Source: an uncultured Oscillibacter sp. (GTDB taxonomy: Bacteria > Bacillota > Clostridia > Oscillospirales > Oscillospiraceae). Taken from it: a stretch of DNA of 64,000 bases. Shown in pieces: positions 1-8,756 of the stretch (position 1 is its first letter; the number at the start of each line of letters is the position of its first letter). The DNA lies in NCBI GenBank assembly GCA_910585245.1, contig CAJUCO010000001.1, forward strand, positions 186,001 through 250,000, written 5' to 3'. Under the pieces are notes generated by a model. That model did not search any database. It had not been told where the DNA came from and was given only the letters and a program-made list of their open reading frames with translations. The translations under genes and the position numbers were made by a program.

Positions 1-592
1 CGCCGCCAATGTCTAAGGTGACTTTGGCGTAACTGATGGGGTTGATATCCTCCTGAAGGCCCCGAACTTCCACTTTGGTGTGGGAGAGCTCCACCTGACC
101 GGCGGAATAGCCCTCCGCCACGTTGCCCACCAGCTCACAGCTGACATCAATGGTCCGGCTGTACAGTTCACTGATGTTCACCCGGGCCATGCTGATGCTG
201 GCGTCCTCCCGTTGAATGGCGTTATTCCCATATCGGGAGTCTGTGAAGCTGACAACATAGTTGACCCGCTGCACCCCGGCGCTGGTCACATCCAGAAGGC
301 TGGCGGTAACCCGAATTTTAGACCGGTCCAGACTGGAAATATTCCAGCGGGTGCCCTTCAACTCCAAATCAATGGTCCGGTCCGTGTCCTCATCTACCAG
401 CATCAGTCCCCGGTCCGTCAGAGTACTCTCATACAAATAGTCAATGGGAATTTCCAAAAACTCCCGGGTCTTGGTTCGTGGCGTGCCGTTTGGGCCGCTG
501 GTCAGATCGGCGTAGAGCCAGATACCGGCAGCCACAAGAATGGACAAAAGCAAGTAGACAACCCGGCGGCGTCCTGTCTTTTCGTTTTCCAC
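1..592 (-). CDS. cdaR: YbbR-domain protein CdaR (partial, C-terminus outside window)
   Basis: This is the N-terminal 197 codons of a YbbR-repeat protein, and the gene runs off the window edge. I chose the GTG start at 592 because a GGAGGT Shine-Dalgarno lies about 8 nt upstream, inside the end of cdaA. A short cytoplasmic Lys/Arg-rich stretch is followed by one transmembrane segment at about residues 13-28, then extracellular beta-rich YbbR repeats. CdaR is known as the membrane partner that modulates the diadenylate cyclase CdaA. The start lies 2 nt from the cdaA stop, so the pair is translationally linked. The glmM gene that often follows would lie outside the window. Confidence 0.85.
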   Translation of the reverse strand, partial: MENEKTGRRRVVYLLLSILVAAGIWLYADLTSGPNGTPRTKTREFLEIPIDYLYESTLTDRGLMLVDEDTDRTIDLELKGTRWNISSLDRSKIRVTASLLDVTSAGVQRVNYVVSFTDSRYGNNAIQREDASISMARVNISELYSRTIDVSCELVGNVAEGYSAGQVELSHTKVEVRGLQEDINPISYAKVTLDIGG

Positions 593-593
593 C

Positions 594-1466
594 TTACGCA
601 CCTCCGTTCTTCCTGGAGCGCAGCAGGCTCGTCAGGCTGAATTTCTGCTTTTCCGTTCCGGCCTCCTCCTGCGGAAGCAACTCGTTCCGCAGGAGGTTAT
701 CCAGGGTCTCCGGTTTCAAATGCCGCTTTAGCATTCCGCCGGTGGCCACGGAGATGGAGCCGGTTTCCTCCGACACGATGACCACCACCGCATCGGAGTT
801 CTCACTCATGCCGATACCGGCCCGGTGCCGCATTCCCAGGTCCCGGGAGAGGTTCACGTTCTTGCTCAAAGGCAGCATACAACCCGCCCCCAGCACCCGC
901 CCGTGGCGGACGATCACCGCCCCGTCGTGCATAGGCGCTTTGACGAAGAAGATATTTTTCAAAAGTTCGCTGGACACCGACGCGTCCAGCACCGTGCCAC
1001 TGCGCACCATGTCGTCCAACAGAATCTCCCGCTCGAACACAATCAACGCCCCCGTCCGGGACTGGGACATCTCAGAGCAAGCCAGCACGGTTTGCTCAAT
1101 GGTCTGTTCCAACAAGCTGGCATTTTCCGCGTGGGTGAACAGGGCCAGAATCCGGCGGCTGCCCATCTCCTCCAGAATCCGGCGGATCTCCGGCTGAAAC
1201 AGAATGATGAGGGCCAACACGCCCACTTCCACCATGCGGCTCAAAAGATAGTAAATGCCGTTGAGCCCGAAGAGATAGCTCAAAAGCAGCGCCGCCAAAA
1301 AGACGAACAGTCCCTTCAAAAGGCTGGCGGCCTTCGTGGTCTGGACCAAGGTCAGCACTTTATAAATCGCGAACACCATTATGGCGATATCCAGAACGTC
1401 TGTGGCCTCAATGGTCAACAAATACCGGCCAATGATGGCGAAGAGTTCCGTCAGCGTCACGTTCAT
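594..1466 (-). CDS. cdaA: Diadenylate cyclase CdaA (c-di-AMP synthase)
   Basis: The 290-aa protein has about three N-terminal hydrophobic segments (roughly residues 25-92) followed by a DisA_N-type cyclase domain. The catalytic DGA motif is at about 181-183 and the RHR motif at about 213-215, both diagnostic of diadenylate cyclases that make c-di-AMP from two ATP. Length and architecture match CdaA of Firmicutes. It is the first gene of a two-gene unit with cdaR, and a consensus-like promoter lies upstream at 1551-1579. c-di-AMP controls osmolyte and potassium homeostasis and the cell wall, so the gene is probably essential; that is general family knowledge. Confidence 0.95.
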   Translation of the reverse strand: MNVTLTELFAIIGRYLLTIEATDVLDIAIMVFAIYKVLTLVQTTKAASLLKGLFVFLAALLLSYLFGLNGIYYLLSRMVEVGVLALIILFQPEIRRILEEMGSRRILALFTHAENASLLEQTIEQTVLACSEMSQSRTGALIVFEREILLDDMVRSGTVLDASVSSELLKNIFFVKAPMHDGAVIVRHGRVLGAGCMLPLSKNVNLSRDLGMRHRAGIGMSENSDAVVVIVSEETGSISVATGGMLKRHLKPETLDNLLRNELLPQEEAGTEKQKFSLTSLLRSRKNGGA

Positions 1467-1550
1467 TTTTACGTCGTCATCCCTTTCCTCTGTGCCGCCG
1501 GGAAAGCGGCTGTCCCCACCGAGAGAAACGTCAGGTCATGAATACTTTAG

Positions 1551-1579
1551 ATTATATAGAACCTGGCGGTAAAAAGCAA
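1551..1579 (-). promoter_or_regulatory. Putative sigma-A promoter of cdaA-cdaR
   Basis: On the minus strand TTGCTT and TATAAT are separated by 17 bp, about 85 nt upstream of the cdaA ATG. The -10 is a perfect match and the -35 matches 4 of 6. Confidence 0.6.
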
Positions 1580-1619
1580 GGTAAACCAAGGGAAAATTAC
1601 CGGAAAATTCACGGTCTGT

Positions 1620-2753
1620 TCAGAAAGCCCGCCCCAGAACCCCATGAATCGCCCGGAGCAGACGAGCCACCTCCTCCGGCGTGTTAAAATCAGAGAAGCT
1701 GATTCGGACGGTGCCCGTGTCCAGTGTTCCCACTGTGCGGTGGGCGTAAGGGGCACAGTGAATACCCGCCCGAACGGCGATTCCCCGCTCCGCCAGGGCG
1801 GAGCCGATGGCTTCCACATCCATGCCCTCCGCTGTCAGAGAAAGAACGCCTGCCTGAGATCGAAGGTCCGGGGACACAAAAAGCCGAAGGCCCTGCATAG
1901 CTTCCAGGCCCTGGATCGTCATTTGGGTCAAATGCCGCTCATGAGCCAAAATCTTCTCCAGTCCCCCCCGGCGGACATACCGCACGCCTGCCAGCAGGCC
2001 CGCGATTCCCGGCATATTGAGGGTTCCGGCCTCCAAGCGGTCCGGCAGAAAGTCCGGCATCCGCTGCTGGATGGACTGGCTGCCGGTGCCTCCTTCCAGA
2101 AGGGGCCGGACCGGGGCATCCTCCCGGCAAAGCAACACTCCGGTGCCCTGGGGACCGTAGAGCCCCTTATGTCCCGGCATGGCGACAAAGGTCGCCTCCA
2201 GAGCGTCCATATCCAGAGGCAGAACTCCCGCAGACTGGGAGGCGTCAATGATAAAGGGCACACCCCGACTCCGGCAGATGGCCGCGACCTCCTCCACCGG
2301 CTGAATGAAACCAAAGACATTGGAGACATGGCTGCAAATCACTGCGGAAGTCCCAGGCGTTATCAGGCGGTCAAACGCCTCTGTCACCGCTTTTGGATGA
2401 AAGAGCGGAGCGGCAGCTACGGAGATTTTCGCGCCCAACGCCTCCAGGGGCCGGGTGACGGCGTTATGCTCATAGCCGGAAACCACCGCTCTTCCCCCAG
2501 GCGGGACCAAACTTTTTATGGCGATGTTCAAAGCGTGAGTGGCATTGAGGGTAAAGACCACCTGTTCCGGGTTTTTCAGCCCAAACAGCTCCGCCAACTC
2601 CGAGCGGCACTGGAAAGCCGTGTCGGCGGCCCGCGCCGCAGCAGGATATCCCCCCCGTCCCGGCGAGCTCATGGAAGCCAGAGCCTCCCACATGGCGGCG
2701 GCAACAGAAGCGGGCTTTTGGAAACTGGTGGCCGCGCTGTCAAAATAAATCAT
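1620..2753 (-). CDS. Cysteine desulfurase-family aminotransferase class V
   Basis: This 377-aa PLP enzyme begins MIYFDSAATS, the typical N-terminus of the cysteine desulfurase-like family. The PLP lysine lies in the MPGHKG motif (about K196), and the ATHALN, IDASQSAG and HCAPYAH (about C333) motifs are present. It probably releases sulfur (or selenium) from cysteine (or selenocysteine) as enzyme-bound persulfide. The ATG overlaps the stop of the upstream DUF3343 gene (ATGA), so the two are coupled. That pairing recurs in Clostridia and suggests delivery of S or Se to a small carrier. It is not iscS or sufS of a visible Fe-S operon, because no scaffold gene is nearby. The exact substrate cannot be told from sequence. 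Confidence 0.85.
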   Translation of the reverse strand: MIYFDSAATSFQKPASVAAAMWEALASMSSPGRGGYPAAARAADTAFQCRSELAELFGLKNPEQVVFTLNATHALNIAIKSLVPPGGRAVVSGYEHNAVTRPLEALGAKISVAAAPLFHPKAVTEAFDRLITPGTSAVICSHVSNVFGFIQPVEEVAAICRSRGVPFIIDASQSAGVLPLDMDALEATFVAMPGHKGLYGPQGTGVLLCREDAPVRPLLEGGTGSQSIQQRMPDFLPDRLEAGTLNMPGIAGLLAGVRYVRRGGLEKILAHERHLTQMTIQGLEAMQGLRLFVSPDLRSQAGVLSLTAEGMDVEAIGSALAERGIAVRAGIHCAPYAHRTVGTLDTGTVRISFSDFNTPEEVARLLRAIHGVLGRAF

Positions 2754-3001
2754 GCCTCCACCTCCTGGTAAAGGCCTTTTTGGAACAAAAATATTTGAAC
2801 GGGGTCCAGGCCGTCCCTGTGGAGGGCAGTCAGGGCCTCCGGCAGATCGGAAACCGCTATGCGCACGGCATAGGCGCAACCCATATCCGTCAGATCTCTG
2901 GGAGGCCGGAAGATATGGCAGCGAACGCCCGCCCGACTCAGGGATTTCTGCATCCGCTGAGCGTAGGTTACGGAGCGGGCAAGGATGATATAGTGCTCCA
3001 C
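2750..3001 (-). CDS. DUF3343 protein, putative Se/S carrier
   Basis: This 83-aa protein matches the DUF3343 (Se/S carrier-like) family: a single small alpha/beta domain beginning VEHYIILARSVTYA. It ends in FLFQKGLYQ and carries two cysteines in the middle (AGVRCHIF and MGCAYA). The GTG start at 3001 sits 7 nt after an AGGAGG; the longer in-frame ATG upstream lacks a good site. It overlaps the following cysteine desulfurase gene by 4 nt. A role as sulfur or selenium acceptor for that enzyme is inferred from the conserved neighbourhood and is not shown by sequence. Confidence 0.75.
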   Translation of the reverse strand: MEHYIILARSVTYAQRMQKSLSRAGVRCHIFRPPRDLTDMGCAYAVRIAVSDLPEALTALHRDGLDPVQIFLFQKGLYQEVEA

Positions 3002-3059
3002 AAACACTCCTCCTTTCTCTCCTATTCTATGGGGTTTGGAGCGAAAGGTGTCATGGCAC

Positions 3060-3085
3060 AAAAACGCCCCGCCAAAGGCGGAGCG
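3060..3085 (-). terminator. Rho-independent terminator after ispF
   Basis: On the minus strand a 9-bp GC-rich stem (one G-U pair) with a 3-nt loop is followed by TTTTTG. It separates the ispD-ispF unit from the DUF3343 gene downstream. Confidence 0.75.
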
Positions 3086-3234
3086 AAAAAAGCTATCGAG
3101 TATATAGGAGCCTTGTGGAAAAACGGCCACGCAGGCAAACTTGCCGGAGCTCCTTTAGCGCTTCGTCTTCAAACTCTACGGTAATCCGGTCCCGGAGATC
3201 ATCACCGCGAACCAATCCGCCGAATAGGGCAATT

Positions 3235-3729
3235 TCATAGGTTATGTTCCACTTTCTCCACCAGCACCACGGCGTGAGCCGCCATGCCGGAACCGTCTCC
3301 CGTAAACCCAAGCCCCTCTTCGGTGGTGGCCTTGACGTTGACCCGTTCCGCCTCAAGATTCAAAGCGGCGGCAATGTTCTCCGCCATTTGGGCCTTGTAA
3401 GGAGCCACTTTCGGCGCCTGAGCCAGCAGCGTGGCGTCAATATTTACCGCCACTCCGCCCCGCTCCCTCAGAAGTCGGCCCACTTCTCCCAGCAGTTTCA
3501 GACTGGAAATGTCCTTATAGGCTAGGTCTGTGTCCGGGAACAACTTCCCGATGTCCCCCAACCCGGCGGCTCCCGCCAGGGCGTCCATGACGGCGTGGAC
3601 CAGCACATCCGCGTCAGAGTGGCCCAAAAGCCCTTTTTCCCAGGGAATCTCCACGCCGCCCAGAATCAATTTCCGTCCTGGAACCAGACGGTGGACATCA
3701 TAGCCGTGACCAACGCGCAGATTCGTCAT
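3235..3729 (-). CDS. ispF: 2-C-methyl-D-erythritol 2,4-cyclodiphosphate synthase
   Basis: This 164-aa MEP-pathway enzyme converts CDP-methylerythritol 2-phosphate to the cyclodiphosphate with release of CMP. The N-terminal GHGYDVHRL motif supplies metal-binding Asp and His (about D11, H13). The HSDADVLVHA motif supplies the third metal ligand, and the KATTEEGLGFTG motif is near the C-terminus. Length is normal. The ATG overlaps the ispD stop by 4 nt, so IspD feeds IspF from a coupled transcript (IspE is not in the window). Confidence 0.96.
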   Translation of the reverse strand: MTNLRVGHGYDVHRLVPGRKLILGGVEIPWEKGLLGHSDADVLVHAVMDALAGAAGLGDIGKLFPDTDLAYKDISSLKLLGEVGRLLRERGGVAVNIDATLLAQAPKVAPYKAQMAENIAAALNLEAERVNVKATTEEGLGFTGDGSGMAAHAVVLVEKVEHNL

Positions 3730-4457
3730 CGTCCTTCCTCCCTGGCCTTGACAATAGCCTCCGCCAAAATCAGGTCCATAGGCGTGGTAATTTTCAGGTT
3801 TTCCTCCTCGCCCTCCACTAAAAAGACAACCTTCCCCAGGCGTTCCACAGCGGAGGCATCGTCGGTAACGGAGGCCTCTTGCTCCAAAGCGGACTGGAGA
3901 GCAGCCTTCAGGAGGCTGGCCTCAAAGACCTGAGGCGTCTGGACGGCACGAAGCCGTTCCCGGTTTAAGGTCTCCCCCACCCCGCCGTCCTCCCGAACAG
4001 CCTTCACGGTGTCCTTCACCGCCACAGCAGGAGCGGCGGCAGCGGAGCGGGCAGCGGCGTAAACCACCCGGTCAATGAGCTCCGGCGTCACCAGAGGGCG
4101 AGCGCCATCCTGCACCGCCAGAAGTTCCGTTTCCGGCGATGCCTCAAGAGCCGCCAGAAGCACGGAATGAACCCGGCTCTCTCCGCCCCGGATCACCTTG
4201 GTGCACTTTGTCAGTCCGTAGGTTCGGCAAAGCTGGGAAATTTCCAGAATGTCCTCTTCTCTTGCGGCAACGATAACCTCGTCCACACTTCCCGCCACCT
4301 GGAGGGCCGCCAAAGTCCGCACCAACACCGGAACGCCCTCCAACGGCTCAAGCAGCTTGTTTACGCCGCCCATCCGGCGGGAACTGCCTGCCGCGGCCAC
4401 AAGGGCGGCGCAACGGGGTCTTCTGGCCTCCTTCACTTTTTTGAAAAACGGCAACAT
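3726..4457 (-). CDS. ispD: 2-C-methyl-D-erythritol 4-phosphate cytidylyltransferase
   Basis: This 243-aa enzyme joins CTP and methylerythritol 4-phosphate. The N-terminal nucleotidyltransferase loop AALVAAAGSSRRMGG is followed by KLLEPLEGVPVL, then VQDGARPLV around residue 115 and the RAVQTPQVF motif, all typical of IspD. I chose the ATG at 4457 because GGAGAGGTG lies just upstream; an in-frame extension of 23 codons is unsupported. It overlaps ispF by 4 nt. A short basic N-terminal extension before the fold is ordinary. Confidence 0.95.
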   Translation of the reverse strand: MLPFFKKVKEARRPRCAALVAAAGSSRRMGGVNKLLEPLEGVPVLVRTLAALQVAGSVDEVIVAAREEDILEISQLCRTYGLTKCTKVIRGGESRVHSVLLAALEASPETELLAVQDGARPLVTPELIDRVVYAAARSAAAAPAVAVKDTVKAVREDGGVGETLNRERLRAVQTPQVFEASLLKAALQSALEQEASVTDDASAVERLGKVVFLVEGEEENLKITTPMDLILAEAIVKAREEGR

Positions 4458-4542
4458 GACACCCACCTCTCCGCCCCGGCGGGGCTTTGGAACCTTTACA
4501 AACCTGTACTCACAGACGCCGAACACAGGCTATTCCGGATGC

Positions 4543-5040
4543 TTACTGCGGAACCGGTGCCTTTTGCATCACCGCCCGGTCCAATCGGGCCTCCGCGTCC
4601 TGATAAGCGCAGCCCTCCACCAGAGAGATTTCCGAAATGATGATCTGCTTTGCGCTGTGGAGCATCTTCCGCTCCCCTGTGGAAAGCCCCCGGCGGGAAT
4701 CCCGCCGCATCAGGCCCTTAACCACGCGGGCCACCTCGTTGAGATCCCCGCTTTTTAGCCGGAGAAGATTCTCCTGATAACGCTTGTTCCAGTTGGCGCT
4801 GGATTCCACCTCCAAGGTGGGAATGCCGGCAAAAAACGCCTCCGCCTCCGCTTCCGAGATGATGGACCGGATGCCGATGGCCTGACAATTGGCGGTGGGA
4901 ATTTTCAAGATCAGACCGCCTACGGGCATTTTGAAAACATAATACTCTTTTACCTTGCCCGCCACCTTCTCCCGGACTACATCATCGATGATACCTGCCC
5001 CGTGCATGGGATGCACGATCAGGTCCCCGATTTGGAACAT
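4543..5040 (-). CDS. carD: CarD-family transcriptional regulator
   Basis: The protein has 165 aa. The N-terminal CarD/CdnL/TRCF RNA-polymerase-interacting domain (residues 1 to about 60, FQIGDLIVHPMHGAGII) is followed by a helical DNA-contacting domain. In this family the protein binds the RNAP beta subunit and stabilises open complexes at promoters. The ATG at 5040 follows AAAGGGGTG; a GTG two codons upstream is an alternative. It precedes ispD-ispF on the same strand with an 85-nt gap, so it may be co-transcribed with them. Confidence 0.88.
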   Translation of the reverse strand: MFQIGDLIVHPMHGAGIIDDVVREKVAGKVKEYYVFKMPVGGLILKIPTANCQAIGIRSIISEAEAEAFFAGIPTLEVESSANWNKRYQENLLRLKSGDLNEVARVVKGLMRRDSRRGLSTGERKMLHSAKQIIISEISLVEGCAYQDAEARLDRAVMQKAPVPQ

Positions 5041-5233
5041 GGACACCCCTTTCTCTGTCGCGGCCTCTGCCGCTGTGTTGTCTGCCTCTTGATACGCCTA
5101 ATTCCATGCTGATTCCCGTTCCGTGCCGATATTTCCGATTCCGTGCTAAGACTGCCCTGGGTAGGGACTGCTGTCCAACGAAGTTCCTGTGAGACAAACA
5201 CCACACAGCAGAGGCCCCGCAGAGAGCGGCGGC

Positions 5234-6580
5234 TCAACGCTTGTTAGAGCGCCGCCAAATGCGCATTTTTTCCGCCTCGGCAATGAGTTCTTCCCGGAAC
5301 TGAGGATGGGCCAGACCGATCAGACCCTCCGCCCGCTCCCAGGTGGACTTGCCTTTTACGTTGAACTTGCCGTACTCCGTCACAATCCAGTGGAGATTTG
5401 TGCGGGTGGCAGTGACGATGGAACCTTCCATCAACGTGGGACGGATTCGGGACTTGAGCTGCCCGGTTTTCTTGTCCATATAGGAAGAGGAACAGCAGAT
5501 AAAGCTCTTGCCGCCCTTGGACAGGTACGCGCCCATAACGAAGTCCTGCTGCCCGCCTGCGCCGGAAATATGGTTGATCCCGGTAGACTCGGAGGACACC
5601 TGTCCGAACAGGTCAATGTCCACCGCGCCATTGATTGATGTAAACTTGTCAATTTGAGATACCCGCGCGATATCGTTAACGTAGTCTACCGGCGCGGCCA
5701 TACATTCGGGATTGTTGTTCAAAAAGTCATAGAGCTTCTGAGTTCCGGCGGCAAAGGCATAGGTCTGCCGTCCCCGGTCAAAGGGCTTGTAGGCGCCGGT
5801 AATACGGCCCGCCATAGACATATCCACAAACGCGTCCACGTACATCTCGGTGTGGACACCCAGGTCCTTCAAATCGGATTCGGCGATCATCTTACCGATG
5901 GCACTGGGCATGGAACCGATGCCCAGCTGAAGGCAGGCTCCGTCCTCGATCTCCGGCACCACCAGGTTGGCCACAGCCATATCCACCTCGGAGGCCGCAC
6001 CGGCTCCGCCCAAGGTTTCCATGGGGGGATTTCCCCCTTCCACCACCATATCAATCTCACTGATATGGATGCAGTTTTCATACCCGCCCAGGCACACGGG
6101 AATATTTTTATTGACCTCGACAATGACGGTTTTCGCGCATTCGCACACCGCCTTCATATGAGAACCGCCAGGGCCAAAGTTGAACCAGCCGTGTTCATCC
6201 ATGGGGGTTGCCTGGAACATGGCCACATCCAAAGACTTGATGCAGTTCCGGTAAAGTCCGGGAAGCTCGGAATACCGCAGGGGGATGTAATAGGCAAAAC
6301 CCTCTTTAATGACCTTTCGCTCAATGCCGGTCATATGCCAGGAGTTCCAGGTAAAATGGCTGGCGGCGTCGGGCACGTCGAAAATAGCGGGCCGGCGGGT
6401 CAAGATACCGCCCCGAATCTTTACATCCTTCAACTCCTCCATCCGGGCGGCCAGGGCCTTGTCCAAAGCGTTGACGGTGCAGACTGTCCAACCATAGTCC
6501 ACCCAATCGCCAGATTTAATGGCCTTGACCGCCTCGTCGGCGGTGGTCAGTTTCTGGCGGTATTCCTCCTGATAACTCAT
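5234..6580 (-). CDS. but: Butyryl-CoA:acetate / 4-hydroxybutyrate CoA-transferase
   Basis: This 448-aa protein belongs to the acetyl-CoA hydrolase/transferase family. The GVHTEM segment (about 241-246) carries the glutamate expected to form the CoA-thioester intermediate. Glycine-rich GIGSMPSAIG and ISGAGGQQDF segments bind CoA. Length and motifs fit the butyrate-forming CoA-transferases of gut Clostridia, which move CoA from butyryl-CoA to acetate as the last step of butyrate production. 4-hydroxybutyrate CoA-transferase is the close alternative and sequence alone does not separate them with certainty. The start at 6580 follows GGAGG by 8 nt. It is monocistronic with its own promoter. The thiolase at 56.8 kb would be the first step of the same pathway. 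Confidence 0.82.
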   Translation of the reverse strand: MSYQEEYRQKLTTADEAVKAIKSGDWVDYGWTVCTVNALDKALAARMEELKDVKIRGGILTRRPAIFDVPDAASHFTWNSWHMTGIERKVIKEGFAYYIPLRYSELPGLYRNCIKSLDVAMFQATPMDEHGWFNFGPGGSHMKAVCECAKTVIVEVNKNIPVCLGGYENCIHISEIDMVVEGGNPPMETLGGAGAASEVDMAVANLVVPEIEDGACLQLGIGSMPSAIGKMIAESDLKDLGVHTEMYVDAFVDMSMAGRITGAYKPFDRGRQTYAFAAGTQKLYDFLNNNPECMAAPVDYVNDIARVSQIDKFTSINGAVDIDLFGQVSSESTGINHISGAGGQQDFVMGAYLSKGGKSFICCSSSYMDKKTGQLKSRIRPTLMEGSIVTATRTNLHWIVTEYGKFNVKGKSTWERAEGLIGLAHPQFREELIAEAEKMRIWRRSNKR

Positions 6581-6664
6581 AGTTGATTCCTCCATGTGTT
6601 TTGTTTTTCTGTCTCTTCGCAAACAGCGAAGGAGAAGTTCCGAAGCATGACATCTATGATCAAT

Positions 6665-6693
6665 AGTATATCATCTTTGGGAAAATATTGCAA
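6665..6693 (-). promoter_or_regulatory. Putative sigma-A promoter of the CoA-transferase gene
   Basis: TTGCAA-17 bp-TATACT on the minus strand, about 85 nt upstream of the ATG. No Rex-like palindrome was seen here, unlike at the thiolase. Confidence 0.6.
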
Positions 6694-6725
6694 TGCCAAA
6701 AGGTGAAAGAAATACCAGCTTTTTA

Positions 6726-6758
6726 AGGAAAAGGCGGCAGGCCCATCGGCCTGCCGCC
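6726..6758 (-). terminator. Rho-independent terminator after ispH-S1
   Basis: A perfect 11-bp stem (GGCGGCAGGCC and its complement) with a 4-nt loop is followed on the minus strand by TTTTCCTT. It ends the long operon that starts near 14.8 kb. Confidence 0.85.
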
Positions 6759-6791
6759 TTGAATTTCAGAGATTTTGAGGTTTGTAGAGAC

Positions 6792-8756
6792 TTACTCCTC
6801 CATGCCGCCGTCATCCTCCATGGGCTCATCCACAGAGGGCGCCAGCAGGGCGCGGATGGACAGAGAGATCTTTTTCCGCTCCTCATCCACCGCCGTGACC
6901 TTGGCGTCCACCATCTGGCCCTCGGACAGCACGTCCTCCGGCTTTTCAATACGGCGATCGGCAATCTGGGAAATATGAATCAGGCCGTCTACACCGGGAA
7001 CCACCTCGGCAAAGGCGCCAAAGGTCATGAGCTTGACCACCCGGACAGAGGCCACGTCGCCCACGGCGTACTTGTCCATGAACACCTGCCAGGGGTCCAC
7101 GTTGTGGTCCTTGACACCCAGGGAGATCTTCCGCTTCTCGGGGTCAAAGGAGATGACATAGACCTCCATCGTGTCGCCCACTTTGCACACCTCGGAGGGA
7201 GTCTTAATGCGGCTCCAGCTCAGCTCCGAGATATGTACCATACCGTCCACACCGCCAATGTCGACAAACACGCCGTAGCTGGTCATGGATTTCACCGTAC
7301 CAGTATAGCGCTTCCCAACTTCAATGTTGGCCCAAATCTCCTCCTGAGCGGCCCGGCGAGCCTCGTCGGAGACGGAACGGATGGAACCCACAACCCGGCG
7401 GCGGGCCCGGTTCACCTCGGTGACACGGAGCTGGACCTTCTGCCCCTTCATGGCGGAGAGGTCGGCGCCCCGTGGCTGGCCGCTTTGAGAGGCGGGGACA
7501 AACACCCGCACACCCTTGACAGACACCACGATGCCGCCCTTGTTCTCCTCCGTAACGGTGCCTTCCATTACGGTTTTCTCTTCCACGGCCTGTTCGATGT
7601 TCTCCCAGACCTTCACAGCGTCCAGACGCTTTTTGGAAAGCTCGGCGTAGCCCTCCACATCGTTGACGCGGACAATGTAAGTCTCAATTTCGTCGCCCAC
7701 CTTCACCACGTCTTCGGGTTTGGCGTTGGGATCGTCGGAAAGCTCACTGAACTTGATGTAAGCCGCCTGTTTGGCGCCTACATCCACCTGCACCTCCGTC
7801 GGGGTGATGGCGGTGACGATGCCGGTTACCTTCTCTCCTGTATTTAAAGTTTTGAAGGACTGGTTCAGCAGTTCCTCAAAGGACTCCTCGTTGTTCTCCA
7901 CCGCTCTGATTTCTTCACTCATGGCTGCAAATACCTCCTTAATAATGCCCGCTGGCGTGGAAGCACCGGCCGTAAGGCCCGCAACAGAACAACCACTGAA
8001 AAAATCCGGCGGGAGCTCGTCCGCGCTTTCGATCTGGACGACACGGGAACAGCTCTCCTTACAAATTTCCGTCAAATGCTTGGTGTTGGCGCTTCTACGG
8101 TCCCCTACCACGACCATGACGTCCGCTTTCGCGGCGAGAATGGCCGCTTCAGACTGACGCTTATGCGTAGCGGTACATATTGTATCAAACTTTTTCGCGT
8201 TTGTACACTCTTTTTTTAGGATTTTCCAAGAAGTTTCAAAAAGTTCATGAATACACGTGGTTTGTGCAACAACCGTCACGGGTGTTGTCCGTGCCTCCGG
8301 GTCCTCTTTCAACCAGGCGCTCACCGCCTCCGGACCGCTGAAAATCAAGGGATTCCGGCACCAACTTGCAATCCCGGCCACCTCCGGGTGGGTTGCGTCT
8401 CCAATGATGACGGGGGTCCGTCCCTCCGCCTCCGCCTGGGCCACCAAGGCTTGAATCCGCCGGACATTGGGGCACGTGGCATCTACGCAACGGACCCCCT
8501 GCGTCTCCAGACGGTCCAAAATCTGCTTAGACTCTCCGTGAGAGCGAATGATCACCGTGTCCTCCGGCTGTAAAGCCTCTATCCTTTCACAGCGTTGAAT
8601 CCCCACGCTTTCCAGCTCTTCTATTACGTGGATGTTGTGAATCAAGTCCCCCAACATCCAGCAGCGGCGCTCTTCCGCCGCTGTCTTCCGGGCCAGCTCC
8701 ACCGCCCTGCGGACGCCGTAACAAAATCCGGCGCATTTCGCCAGAGTGACTTTCAA
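6792..8756 (-). CDS. ispH: IspH fused to S1 RNA-binding domains
   Basis: The 654-aa protein is bifunctional. Residues 1 to about 285 are 4-hydroxy-3-methylbut-2-enyl diphosphate reductase (last MEP step), with the three [4Fe-4S] cysteines at C12, C95 and C194 and the RSHGE, DATCPNV and ATHKRQ motifs. Residues from about 305 to 635 hold about four S1/OB repeats; the last two (near 475-545 and 560-630) are the clearest, with TSYGVFVDIGGVDGMVHIS. The S1 part resembles the RpsA-like proteins that Clostridia fuse to IspH. The start is TTG at 8756 (TTGA overlap with the plsC stop) after GGAGG. It is the last gene of the operon. Confidence 0.93.
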   Translation of the reverse strand: MKVTLAKCAGFCYGVRRAVELARKTAAEERRCWMLGDLIHNIHVIEELESVGIQRCERIEALQPEDTVIIRSHGESKQILDRLETQGVRCVDATCPNVRRIQALVAQAEAEGRTPVIIGDATHPEVAGIASWCRNPLIFSGPEAVSAWLKEDPEARTTPVTVVAQTTCIHELFETSWKILKKECTNAKKFDTICTATHKRQSEAAILAAKADVMVVVGDRRSANTKHLTEICKESCSRVVQIESADELPPDFFSGCSVAGLTAGASTPAGIIKEVFAAMSEEIRAVENNEESFEELLNQSFKTLNTGEKVTGIVTAITPTEVQVDVGAKQAAYIKFSELSDDPNAKPEDVVKVGDEIETYIVRVNDVEGYAELSKKRLDAVKVWENIEQAVEEKTVMEGTVTEENKGGIVVSVKGVRVFVPASQSGQPRGADLSAMKGQKVQLRVTEVNRARRRVVGSIRSVSDEARRAAQEEIWANIEVGKRYTGTVKSMTSYGVFVDIGGVDGMVHISELSWSRIKTPSEVCKVGDTMEVYVISFDPEKRKISLGVKDHNVDPWQVFMDKYAVGDVASVRVVKLMTFGAFAEVVPGVDGLIHISQIADRRIEKPEDVLSEGQMVDAKVTAVDEERKKISLSIRALLAPSVDEPMEDDGGMEE

